DNA from: JABSSA01 sp039984715
GTDB lineage: Bacteria; Pseudomonadota; Alphaproteobacteria; Rhodobacterales; Rhodobacteraceae
DNA length: 64,000 nt
NCBI GenBank assembly: GCA_039984715.1
Contig: JBDWUA010000018.1
Location: forward strand, 62,001-126,000
Direction: 5' to 3'
The position numbers and the translations under genes are program-made. Shown piece after piece: positions 33,370-40,984 of this stretch (its first letter is position 1; each line of letters starts with the position of its first letter). The notes below the pieces were generated by a model. The model was not told the DNA's origin and did no database searches. It saw nothing but the letters and a program-made list of their open reading frames with translations.

Positions 33370-34692
33370 ATGAAAATAGCAATGATTGGGACTGGTTATG
33401 TGGGTTTGGTGTCAGGCGTGTGCTTTTCTGACTTTGGGCACGACGTGGTTTGCGTCGATAAGGATCAATCGAAACTTGACCTGTTAGAGCAAGGTAAGAT
33501 CCCGATTTATGAACCCGGTTTGGATGACCTTCTGGCCCGCAATGTTGCGGCCGGGCGGTTGTCATTTTCAGGTGATCTGGCCGCCGCTGTAAAAGACGCT
33601 GAGGCCGTTTTTATTGCTGTTGGAACACCGACGCGCCGCGGCGATGGGCATGCTGATCTGACCTATGTCATGGCAGCCGCCGAAGAAATCGCGCATGCGA
33701 TCACCGATTATACGGTCGTCGTAACAAAATCGACGGTCCCCGTGGGCACCAATCGCGCGGTGGCGGATGTAATCGCCAAGGCGAACCCCAATGCCCAGTT
33801 TGATATTGCCTCTAACCCGGAATTCTTGCGCGAAGGTGCGGCAATTGACGATTTCATGCATCCGGACCGTGTGGTTGTCGGTGTCGAAAACACCCGCGCA
33901 GCTGACGTCATGCAGACAATCTATCGACCGCTATACCTGCGCGATTTTCCAATCATGACGACGGATTTGGAAAGCGCAGAAATGATCAAATATGCAGCCA
34001 ACGCATTTCTGGCCACTAAAATTACGTTCATTAATGAAATCGCCGCATTGTGTGAACGTGTCGGTGCGGACGTTAAATTGGTATCCAAAGGCATGGGGCT
34101 GGATGGACGTATTGGCAACAAATTCCTGCATGCGGGTCCAGGATATGGCGGGTCCTGCTTTCCAAAGGACACGACCGCTTTGGCACGCATAGGTCAGGAT
34201 CACGCAACTCCGATGCAATTGACCGAAACGGTCATCAAAGTGAACGAAGAGGTGAAACGCCGCATGATCGAAAAAGTGACCGACCTGTGCGGCGGGTCGG
34301 TCAATGGCAAGACAATTGCCGTTCTTGGGGTCACATTCAAACCAAACACGGACGACATGCGCGAAGCCCCTTCTTTGACGATCATTCCATCGCTTATTGG
34401 GCAAGGCGCGACTGTGCGCGTGGTTGATCCACAGGGCCGACGCGAAGGCGAGGCACTGTTGCCGGGCGTTATCTGGGAAGAAGACCCCTATCGCGCAGTT
34501 ACTGCGGCTGATGCTTTGATCATTTTGACCGAATGGAATGAATTCCGCGGTCTGAACCTCGGGAAGATCGCGAAATTGATGGCACATGCTGCGTTGGCCG
34601 ACTTACGAAACATCTATGATGCGGCCAGTGCGCAAAATGCGGGGTTTGAGGCTTACGTGTCTATTGGGCGCCAAAATTTCGGCTTGGAATAA
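33370..34692 (+). CDS. ugd: UDP-glucose 6-dehydrogenase
   Basis: 440 residues from ATG 33370 with GAGG upstream; the frame is open to 33325. NAD-dependent oxidation of UDP-glucose to UDP-glucuronate, a precursor of acidic surface polysaccharides. The N-terminal Rossmann motif is GTGYVGLVSG; the catalytic cysteine is Cys263 in GPGYGGSCFPKDT; the C-terminal UDP-binding domain has GVTFKPNTDDMREAPSL. It is the first gene of an envelope-biosynthesis stretch, and its substrate would come from GalU, encoded about 11 kb further on. A TTGACA lies at 33312 but the spacing to a -10 is not convincing. Confidence 0.96.
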   Translation: MKIAMIGTGYVGLVSGVCFSDFGHDVVCVDKDQSKLDLLEQGKIPIYEPGLDDLLARNVAAGRLSFSGDLAAAVKDAEAVFIAVGTPTRRGDGHADLTYVMAAAEEIAHAITDYTVVVTKSTVPVGTNRAVADVIAKANPNAQFDIASNPEFLREGAAIDDFMHPDRVVVGVENTRAADVMQTIYRPLYLRDFPIMTTDLESAEMIKYAANAFLATKITFINEIAALCERVGADVKLVSKGMGLDGRIGNKFLHAGPGYGGSCFPKDTTALARIGQDHATPMQLTETVIKVNEEVKRRMIEKVTDLCGGSVNGKTIAVLGVTFKPNTDDMREAPSLTIIPSLIGQGATVRVVDPQGRREGEALLPGVIWEEDPYRAVTAADALIILTEWNEFRGLNLGKIAKLMAHAALADLRNIYDAASAQNAGFEAYVSIGRQNFGLE

Positions 34693-34802
34693 TACAACTC
34701 TTGGTCGCAATCGTGCAGCAAAGGCGCGCCGCTTGAGCGCAATGACGTTGATAATGCAATCAGACGTATTTACAGCACAAATCAAGCCGCTATAGGACCC
34801 TC

Positions 34803-35417
34803 ATGGCCAATACATTACACATATCCGACTTACCTGATGATCTGGACCTAGGTTCGGTCGTTGCGATTGATTGTGAAACGATGGGATTGAACCCGCATCG
34901 GGATCGCCTGTGTGTTGTCCAACTGTCCTCTGGCGATGGGAATGCGCATATCGTGCAAATCAAAAAGGGACAGACCAAAGCCCCGAATTTGACGGCACTG
35001 CTGGAAGATCCGAATGTTCTGAAACTATTCCACTTTGGGCGGTTTGACATTGCAGCGATGCAAAATGCATTCGGCGTTTTGACGGCACCCGTCTATTGCA
35101 CAAAAATCGCCAGCCGAATGATTCGGACTTATACGGACCGACACGGGTTGAAAAACTTGCTTCAGGAATTGTTGGAAGTCGATATTTCAAAACAACAGCA
35201 ATCCAGCGATTGGGGCAGTGAAACGCTTACGGATGCACAACTGGCTTATGCAGCGTCTGACGTCTTGTATTTGCACCGGTTGCGCAATGCCTTGAACAAA
35301 CGTCTAGTGCGCGAAGATCGGATGGCGATGGCACAAGCCTGTTTTGACTTTTTGCCTATGCGCGCCCTTCTGGATTTAGAAGGTTGGCCAGAAACTGACA
35401 TTTTTGCGCACTCATGA
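34803..35417 (+). CDS. rnd: Ribonuclease D-type 3'-5' exonuclease (short form)
   Basis: 204 residues containing a DEDD exonuclease domain and no HRDC domain, a short RNase D form common in Rhodobacterales. Exo motifs: IDCETMGL (Exo I, Asp and Glu), LFHFGRFDIAAM (Exo II Asp) and QLAYAASDVLYL (Exo III, Tyr and Asp). It should trim 3' ends of tRNA precursors or degrade RNA. The last four bases overlap the start of kdsD, so it is part of the kdsD-lpt operon; the same arrangement is frequent in the group. Confidence 0.9.
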   Translation: MANTLHISDLPDDLDLGSVVAIDCETMGLNPHRDRLCVVQLSSGDGNAHIVQIKKGQTKAPNLTALLEDPNVLKLFHFGRFDIAAMQNAFGVLTAPVYCTKIASRMIRTYTDRHGLKNLLQELLEVDISKQQQSSDWGSETLTDAQLAYAASDVLYLHRLRNALNKRLVREDRMAMAQACFDFLPMRALLDLEGWPETDIFAHS

Positions 35418-36379
35418 GCAGCTACAGCGATAAAGCGCGTCAGGTCATTGCCCTGGAAGCGCAAGCTTTAGAAAAGTTGAAATCCGCCATAGACGAGCGG
35501 TTCGACGCGGCTGTTGCAAAGATTATCGAAACCTCGGGGCGCGTTATCGTGACGGGCATCGGGAAATCCGGTCATATTGCCCACAAGATTGCCGCCACCT
35601 TGGCCAGCACTGGTACACCCGCACAATTTGTACACCCTGCCGAAGCTAGCCATGGCGACTTGGGCATGATCACACCCAATGATCTTGTTCTCGCGATTTC
35701 GAATTCCGGCGAGGCACCCGAACTTGCCAATCTGATCGCATTCACCCGGCGATTTGGCATTCCACTGATTGGGATGACCAGCCGCCCAGAAAGTGCGCTG
35801 GCCACACAGTCGGACATGATTTTGCAACTGCCTTGTGTTGAAGAAGCATGTGGAACGGGTGTTGTCCCGACCAGTTCGACGATCGTCACTCTTGCTATGG
35901 GTGACGCGGTCGCGGTTGCGCTAATGCAGCACCGAGAATTCACAGCCGAGCGATTCCGCGATTTTCATCCCGGTGGGAAACTTGGTGCCCAGCTTAGCCG
36001 CGTGACTGATCTGATGCATCATGGATCCGATTTGCCGCTTGTCGGGCGATCAACAGCCATGAGCGATACGTTGATCGTGATCAGCGAAAAAGGATTTGGC
36101 GTCGCCGGCATCGTAGATGACGATGGCAGTCTTGTCGGGATTATCACCGATGGCGATTTGCGTCGTCACATGAATGCGGATTTACTTTCCTTGACAGCCA
36201 GCGATGTGATGACCACATCTCCTAAAACGATTGGTCCAGATGCATTGGCGCAAGAAGCTGTGCGGGTCATGAATACGGACCAACCCAAGGTCATGTGCCT
36301 TTTTGTGACGGACGAAGGTCAGGCAAAACCCCTTGGTTTGGTTCATATTCACGATTGCCTGCGCGCCGGTCTGGGATAA
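35414..36379 (+). CDS. kdsD: Arabinose-5-phosphate isomerase (KpsF/GutQ/KdsD)
   Basis: 321 residues: an SIS sugar-isomerase domain (about 40-175; VTGIGKSGHIAHKIAATLASTGTP and ISNSGEAPELANL) and two CBS domains (about 205-315; GVAGIVDDDGSLVGIITDGDLRRH and the final GLVHIHDCLRAGLG). It interconverts ribulose-5-phosphate and arabinose-5-phosphate, the first step toward Kdo for lipopolysaccharide or capsule. It overlaps rnd by four bases and is followed by lptC after 13 bases. A second Kdo gene, kdsB, is in the polysaccharide block at 47066. Confidence 0.95.
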   Translation: MSSYSDKARQVIALEAQALEKLKSAIDERFDAAVAKIIETSGRVIVTGIGKSGHIAHKIAATLASTGTPAQFVHPAEASHGDLGMITPNDLVLAISNSGEAPELANLIAFTRRFGIPLIGMTSRPESALATQSDMILQLPCVEEACGTGVVPTSSTIVTLAMGDAVAVALMQHREFTAERFRDFHPGGKLGAQLSRVTDLMHHGSDLPLVGRSTAMSDTLIVISEKGFGVAGIVDDDGSLVGIITDGDLRRHMNADLLSLTASDVMTTSPKTIGPDALAQEAVRVMNTDQPKVMCLFVTDEGQAKPLGLVHIHDCLRAGLG

Positions 36380-36392
36380 GGAGCCAGCAAAC

Positions 36393-36989
36393 ATGGACGG
36401 CTATTCGCGACTGATTGCGTGTTTGAAAGTCCTACTCCCCCTGATGGCTTTGGGTATTCTAAGCACGCTTTTCCTGCTTTCACGTGACAGAGCGCCCATT
36501 GCCGAGGTCCCATTTGCTCAGGCCGAAATAGAAGAACGGTTGCGGGATCAACAAATCACAGGATCATTGTTTTCCGGCGTCACAGAAGGCGGCGACTTGA
36601 TCAATGTGACTGCGACCAAAGTTTTGACCAGTAACGGAAAAATCGGTGAGAACACCGCCGAATCTTTGTCCGCCCAGATTGACACAACCGGTGGTACGCG
36701 CATTAATTTGTTGGCGGACACAGGGCGATTCAGCCTTTCCGATAGCAATACAACATTGGAAGGAAATGTGGTCATTACAACTTCGACAGGCTTCGAAGTG
36801 TTCTCTGATTACCTGGAAGCCGCATTAAGCCAATTGGACATTCGCAGCCCCGGAGCGGTCGAAGCGATTGGTCCATTTGGCACGTTGACTGCGGGCGCGA
36901 TGCAACTCAATGAACCTGAAGGTACGCAAAGTCCGCATTTGCTTTTCACAAATGGTGTGCAACTGATATACCGTCCAGAGGAAGAGTGA
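36393..36989 (+). CDS. lptC: LPS export protein LptC
   Basis: 198 residues from ATG 36393, with AAGGAG at 36378-36383. One N-terminal membrane helix (about 8-29, LIACLKVLLPLMALGILSTLFLL) anchors a periplasmic beta-jellyroll domain (about 40-195; NLLADTGRFSLSDSNTTLEGNVVITTSTGF). It passes lipopolysaccharide from the LptB2FG complex to LptA. The position before lptA and lptB and the domain layout support the call over weak sequence signatures. The frame is open to 36333 but the longer start would overlap kdsD by 47 bases. Confidence 0.92.
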   Translation: MDGYSRLIACLKVLLPLMALGILSTLFLLSRDRAPIAEVPFAQAEIEERLRDQQITGSLFSGVTEGGDLINVTATKVLTSNGKIGENTAESLSAQIDTTGGTRINLLADTGRFSLSDSNTTLEGNVVITTSTGFEVFSDYLEAALSQLDIRSPGAVEAIGPFGTLTAGAMQLNEPEGTQSPHLLFTNGVQLIYRPEEE

Positions 36990-36991
36990 AT

Positions 36992-37492
36992 ATGAAGTAC
37001 ACAAACGTAATCCACGCAGCGCTTATCGCTGTTCTATTTACATTGATGCCTACGCATTCATTTGCGCAGGGCACGAATGTCGCGTTTGGCACCATCCGCC
37101 AGGACAGTACTGCACCTGTCGAAGTCACCGCAGACAATCTGGACGTCAATCAGGACGACGGGACCGCGCTTTTCACTGGCAACGTGGTGATCGGCCAAGG
37201 CGAAATGCGTTTGTCCGGCGACAAGGTATTGGTAGTATATCGCCAAGAAACCCGCGGGATTGCGAGGCTTGAAGCAACAGGGAATGTTGTCTTGGTCTCT
37301 GGTCCTGACGCAGCAGAAGCAAAACGCGCCGACTATGATATCGATTCTGGTGTCATTACGATGACGGGTGACGTTCTGCTGATGCAGGGCCAAAGCGCAC
37401 TTACGTCGGATCGCATGACTGTTCAGCTAGACGACGGGACTGCCCAAATGACAGGGCGCGTGAAAACGATTCTTCAAACTGGACAAAACTGA
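36992..37492 (+). CDS. lptA: LPS transport periplasmic protein LptA
   Basis: 166 residues from ATG 36992; an in-frame GTG at 36986 is too close to the GAGGAA at 36978-36983. The signal peptide MKYTNVIHAALIAVLFTLMPTHSFA is cleaved before QGTN. The mature OstA-type domain repeats NLDVNQDDGTALFTGNVVIGQGEMRLSGDKVLV and ITMTGDVLLMQGQSALTSDRM, the strand-turn pattern of the LptA periplasmic bridge. The stop shares a base with the lptB ATG. Confidence 0.94.
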   Translation: MKYTNVIHAALIAVLFTLMPTHSFAQGTNVAFGTIRQDSTAPVEVTADNLDVNQDDGTALFTGNVVIGQGEMRLSGDKVLVVYRQETRGIARLEATGNVVLVSGPDAAEAKRADYDIDSGVITMTGDVLLMQGQSALTSDRMTVQLDDGTAQMTGRVKTILQTGQN

Positions 37493-38250
37493 TGGCCGGT
37501 CCAAAGCTGACCGTAAAAGAAGGCTCTTCGGGCCTTATGATCGATCACTTGCGCAAATCTTACCGAAAAAAGGTTGTTATCCGCGACTTTTCTATGGAAT
37601 TGCAAAAAGGTGAGGTCGTTGCGCTTTTGGGGCCTAACGGGTCAGGCAAAACCACGACGTTCTATTCGGTCGCGGGTTTGGTCATGCCCGAAGGTGGCAA
37701 AGTTCAGGTCGATGGTACCGACGTCACCACTTGGCCCATGTATCGTCGTGCGCAGATCGGCATTGGATACTTGCCCCAAGAAACCAGCATTTTCCGCGGC
37801 TTGTCCGTTCAAGAAAATATCGCTGCTGTTTTGGATATTGCCGAATCTAATCGGCACAAGCGTCGCGAACGTCTTGAAGAATTGCTAAGCGACTTTTCAA
37901 TCGAACATCTTCGACGCGCACCGGCTTTGGCCCTTTCGGGGGGGGAACGTCGCCGCGTTGAAATCGCGCGCGCATTGGCGGCCAGCCCAAAATATCTTCT
38001 GCTTGATGAACCATTTGCGGGCGTTGACCCCATTTCCGTTGGTGATATTCGGTCGTTAGTTTCAGAACTGAAAACACGCGGAATCGGCGTTTTGATCACC
38101 GACCACAATGTACGCGAAACGCTCGAGATCGTGGATCGCGCATATATTTTGCACGATGGCCGGGTCCTTATGTCTGGCACGCCAGAAGACGTCGTCGAAA
38201 ATGAAAACGTTCGGCGTGTCTACTTGGGCGACAACTTCCGGTTTTCTTGA
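37492..38250 (+). CDS. lptB: LPS export ABC transporter ATP-binding protein LptB
   Basis: 252 residues. Walker A GPNGSGKTT (47-55), Q-loop YLPQETSIF, signature LSGGERRR, Walker B LLLDEPFAGVDP and the switch histidine in ITDHNVRETL are all present. It powers lipopolysaccharide extraction from the inner membrane with LptF and LptG, which are not in this window. The ATG overlaps the lptA stop by one base. In many proteobacteria rpoN follows lptB; here the next gene is hpf, after 230 bases. Confidence 0.97.
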   Translation: MAGPKLTVKEGSSGLMIDHLRKSYRKKVVIRDFSMELQKGEVVALLGPNGSGKTTTFYSVAGLVMPEGGKVQVDGTDVTTWPMYRRAQIGIGYLPQETSIFRGLSVQENIAAVLDIAESNRHKRRERLEELLSDFSIEHLRRAPALALSGGERRRVEIARALAASPKYLLLDEPFAGVDPISVGDIRSLVSELKTRGIGVLITDHNVRETLEIVDRAYILHDGRVLMSGTPEDVVENENVRRVYLGDNFRFS

Positions 38251-38279
38251 ACTTCACGAAAATACACGACGCCTTTGGA

Positions 38280-38308
38280 TTGACATTTATGGGCAGTATA
38301 GGCTGCAA
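38280..38308 (+). promoter_or_regulatory. Possible promoter of hpf
   Basis: A consensus TTGACA at 38280-38285 with CTGCAA 17 bases downstream. The -10 element is poor, so this is weak. Confidence 0.3.
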
Positions 38309-38480
38309 TGCACATATGGCGCGTGCGCGGAATCGCTCTGATAGAATTGTTGTCTTTGATGTAAGACTGGATGCCTTTCAGGTTGCGCACGGCTTTTTCC
38401 TGCGAACGAGACAAACATTTCCCGTTTAATCCTAAGCGATTAAGCGAGCGATGCGCGTCCTTCCAGATCAAGGAGACAGA

Positions 38481-39044
38481 ATGCGTTATCAAATCAGCGG
38501 AAAACAGATCGACATCGGTGCGGCACTTCAAACCCACGTTCAAACTGAACTTGGCAGTGTCGTCGACAAGTATGCAGAAAGGCCCACAGACGCGAATATC
38601 GTTTTTTCGAAGTCTGGACATGAACACGTCTGCGAAGCGACGATCCATTTATCGACTGGATTGACTGCACAAGCAAAGGCCCACGAACCCGAGATCTATG
38701 CCGCATTTGATAGCTGTGCCGCCAAAATGGAAAAACAACTAAGGCGGTACAAACGGCGATTAAAAGACCATCACCGCGAACGTTCGGAACCCGTTGAACT
38801 CTCGAATGCATCCTCGTATATCCTCGCTTCTGATCAGGTAAGTGAGTCTCAGGAACCTGAGACATTGCAGCCAATGATCGTGGCGGAGATGGAAACCAAA
38901 ATCCCGTCGCTGTCTGTCGGCGAAGCAGTAATGCAAATGGAATTGGCAGGAGCGCCAGTATTGGTGTTCCGAAACGAGGCAAAAGACGGATTGAATGTTG
39001 TCTATCGTCGGGAGGACGGCAACATTGGGTGGATTGATCCGTAA
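38481..39044 (+). CDS. hpf: Long-form ribosome hibernation promoting factor
   Basis: 187 residues from ATG 38481 with AAGGAGA upstream; the frame is open to 38451. The N-terminal domain (about 1-100; MRYQISGKQIDIGAALQTHV, CEATIHLSTG, KMEKQLRRYKRRLKDHH) binds the 30S subunit, and the C-terminal domain (about 128-187; MIVAEMETKIPSLSVGEAVMQMEL... FRNEAKDGLNVVYRREDGNIGWIDP) is the dimerisation module that makes 100S ribosomes in long-form HPF. Neighbour of ptsN as in many proteobacteria, but with no rpoN in between lptB and hpf. Confidence 0.95.
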   Translation: MRYQISGKQIDIGAALQTHVQTELGSVVDKYAERPTDANIVFSKSGHEHVCEATIHLSTGLTAQAKAHEPEIYAAFDSCAAKMEKQLRRYKRRLKDHHRERSEPVELSNASSYILASDQVSESQEPETLQPMIVAEMETKIPSLSVGEAVMQMELAGAPVLVFRNEAKDGLNVVYRREDGNIGWIDP

Positions 39045-39085
39045 CAAAAAAGGGCCGACGTTAAGGCGTCGGAAGTGCGTACGGA

Positions 39086-39550
39086 ATGAGTCTGTCAAAT
39101 CTCCTGAAACCGGAGGCTGTCCGCGTATTGACGGCAGCCACGAGTAAAAAACGTTTAATGCAGGAAGTATCCGAAGTTGCTTATTCAGCTCACGGCATTG
39201 TGGCTGACCACGTTTTAGCGGCTTTGATGGAGCGTGAAGCCTTGGGTCCGACAGGTGTTGGTCAAGGCATCGCGCTTCCCCATGCGCGCATGAGCGGGCT
39301 TGATGAAGTGTTGGGTGTGTTTGTCATGCTTGATAAACCCGTCGACTTCGACGCGATTGATCGTCAGCCCGTAGATATTGCATTTGCTCTTTTGGCGCCC
39401 GAAGACGCGGGCGTCGAACATCTCAAGGCATTGGCGTTGGTATCACGCACCCTTCGCGATCAGGCGATTTGCAGCAAGTTGCGCAGCAACCCGGACCCTG
39501 TAACGCTGTTTACGATTCTATCAGAAGCGAACTCAGTCCAAGCCGCGTGA
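39086..39550 (+). CDS. ptsN: PTS IIA-type nitrogen regulatory protein PtsN
   Basis: 154 residues with the IIA(Ntr) fold: LLKPEAVRVLTAATSKKRLMQEVSEVA and GVGQGIALPHARM, where the histidine is the phosphorylation site, then DIAFALLAPEDAGVEHLKALALVSRTLRD. It is the end of the nitrogen PTS phosphorelay, linked in other bacteria to potassium and phosphate control and to RpoN-related genes. The stop lies four bases from the stop of the convergent sulfotransferase gene, with no terminator between them. Confidence 0.95.
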   Translation: MSLSNLLKPEAVRVLTAATSKKRLMQEVSEVAYSAHGIVADHVLAALMEREALGPTGVGQGIALPHARMSGLDEVLGVFVMLDKPVDFDAIDRQPVDIAFALLAPEDAGVEHLKALALVSRTLRDQAICSKLRSNPDPVTLFTILSEANSVQAA

Positions 39551-39554
39551 CCCG

Positions 39555-40979
39555 TCAGGCCCAGTCTTTGAAGCCAAACATAAGATAATCGCGCGCATAG
39601 GCTGCACGAGCGCGCGATTCAATTTCGCTGTCATAGATGTCTGCCAATCTGTAACGCCCGATTTCCTTGACGCCATTGAAGGCAGGCGGATCGGTATATC
39701 CCACAGATTTTGCCAACGTTGGCAAATCCTCTGACAATCGATCTTCCCTCAGAATTCTGTCGGGCAACAGGAAATCGGAAATTCCTGAAATGACTCGCGA
39801 TTGAGACGCCCATGAAGGGTCAATACGAACAGAGGTTTGTTCCGCCAAATTCGCCTTGATGAAATCCAAAAAGCCGACAAAAGCGGCGCGATGGGCAACT
39901 TTGCTATAGCTGCTGTCATCGGCACTTTCGGGCAAGGTCAAATTATATCGGTTCTTCAGTTTTTGCCGGATCATTGGGAATGCACCCTCATCGAAGTTTA
40001 GGATGCGATGACAAAACGCGTGATGCGCACGTATCAATGGATGGCGCACAATCGTAAAACTCTGATGGCCTTCGGAATCCCGCAACCAGTCGCGCAGGTC
40101 GTTTTGCGACCGTTTCCGCCCCAGTTTGTCACATGCGACGCCATCAAGGTCGGCAAGCCATTGTTCAACCGCCTCGTCCAACTGCCCGCGCACAGGCATA
40201 AACAAAAGTGGAGCGTCATGTCCTGTAATCCATGTCGGAACAGCAGGGCCGCGACGTGGTTCAAAATTAGGCGTCCGTGTCAGGTTGAATGCGTCCAAAT
40301 CAACAAGTGCTGCGCGCATATCTTCGAAATTGGAGACCTTTTCAGATATTGGACTTGGGTTTTGCTTTTTCAACGATTTGTCCAAGGCATCCAGTTGATC
40401 AGAAATACCCAAATACTGTGCAATCCCGTTCATAACGCCAACGTCTTGCAAGTCTTCATAAGCGACAAAAAACGCCGTCTGCCCTGTCACTTGTAACCGG
40501 TTGAGCAACTTAATCTGAAACGCCTGTAAAGCCGCCATATGGTCCGAGAATTCGTCAACATCAAATGTCGCTTTGGCATCTTTGCGTGCCTTTGCGTCTG
40601 TTAACTTCCACTGACCTGTCGCAGACGCGATTTTCCATGACACATAGCTGTCGATTGGATTTCTTGTCAGAACGATTTTTGCGCATTTTGGGTCTTCTAC
40701 GACATAGTCAAACACACGCGGATCATGATCATGGAAATACCTGAATCCGGACAACCCGCTCGGGTCATTTTTGATCTCTCGCAACAAGGTTTTCGGGTCG
40801 GCGTCACGCGTTTCTTGCTTAATACCTAGGATATTGTCCGTATTTGGGTATCCGATAAACACCGGATTGAACGCTTCACCATAGCAATTGAGACCTTCAA
40901 ACTGCTGCAGGTTTTTCTCTAGGAAATTAGAGCCGGTTCGCATTTCAGCGAAGATAACGAAGGTGTTAAAAGAAGACAT
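39555..40979 (-). CDS. Sulfotransferase-like protein with a second C-terminal sulfotransferase-type motif
   Basis: 474 residues, of the NodH-like type often annotated in Rhodobacterales. The first half has a 5'-phosphosulfate loop AEMRTGSNFL (11-20) and the 3'-phosphate motif LTRNPIDSYVSW (104-115), with Arg and Ser in place, so PAPS-dependent sulfation is plausible. The second half repeats a 3'-phosphate-type motif TIVRHPLIRAHHAF (309-322) but I see no second P-loop before it. It follows the GT14 gene by five bases at the end of the minus-strand glycan operon, so the acceptor is probably the same surface glycan. CysQ in the same cluster would remove the PAP by-product. Confidence 0.82.
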   Translation of the reverse strand: MSSFNTFVIFAEMRTGSNFLEKNLQQFEGLNCYGEAFNPVFIGYPNTDNILGIKQETRDADPKTLLREIKNDPSGLSGFRYFHDHDPRVFDYVVEDPKCAKIVLTRNPIDSYVSWKIASATGQWKLTDAKARKDAKATFDVDEFSDHMAALQAFQIKLLNRLQVTGQTAFFVAYEDLQDVGVMNGIAQYLGISDQLDALDKSLKKQNPSPISEKVSNFEDMRAALVDLDAFNLTRTPNFEPRRGPAVPTWITGHDAPLLFMPVRGQLDEAVEQWLADLDGVACDKLGRKRSQNDLRDWLRDSEGHQSFTIVRHPLIRAHHAFCHRILNFDEGAFPMIRQKLKNRYNLTLPESADDSSYSKVAHRAAFVGFLDFIKANLAEQTSVRIDPSWASQSRVISGISDFLLPDRILREDRLSEDLPTLAKSVGYTDPPAFNGVKEIGRYRLADIYDSEIESRARAAYARDYLMFGFKDWA

Positions 40980-40984
40980 TGCCG

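Noticed and set aside
39045..39072. Hairpin CCGACG/CGTCGG with a T run readable only on the minus strand
   Set aside because: Both flanking genes are on the plus strand and no minus transcript ends here; the A run is just upstream of the stem.
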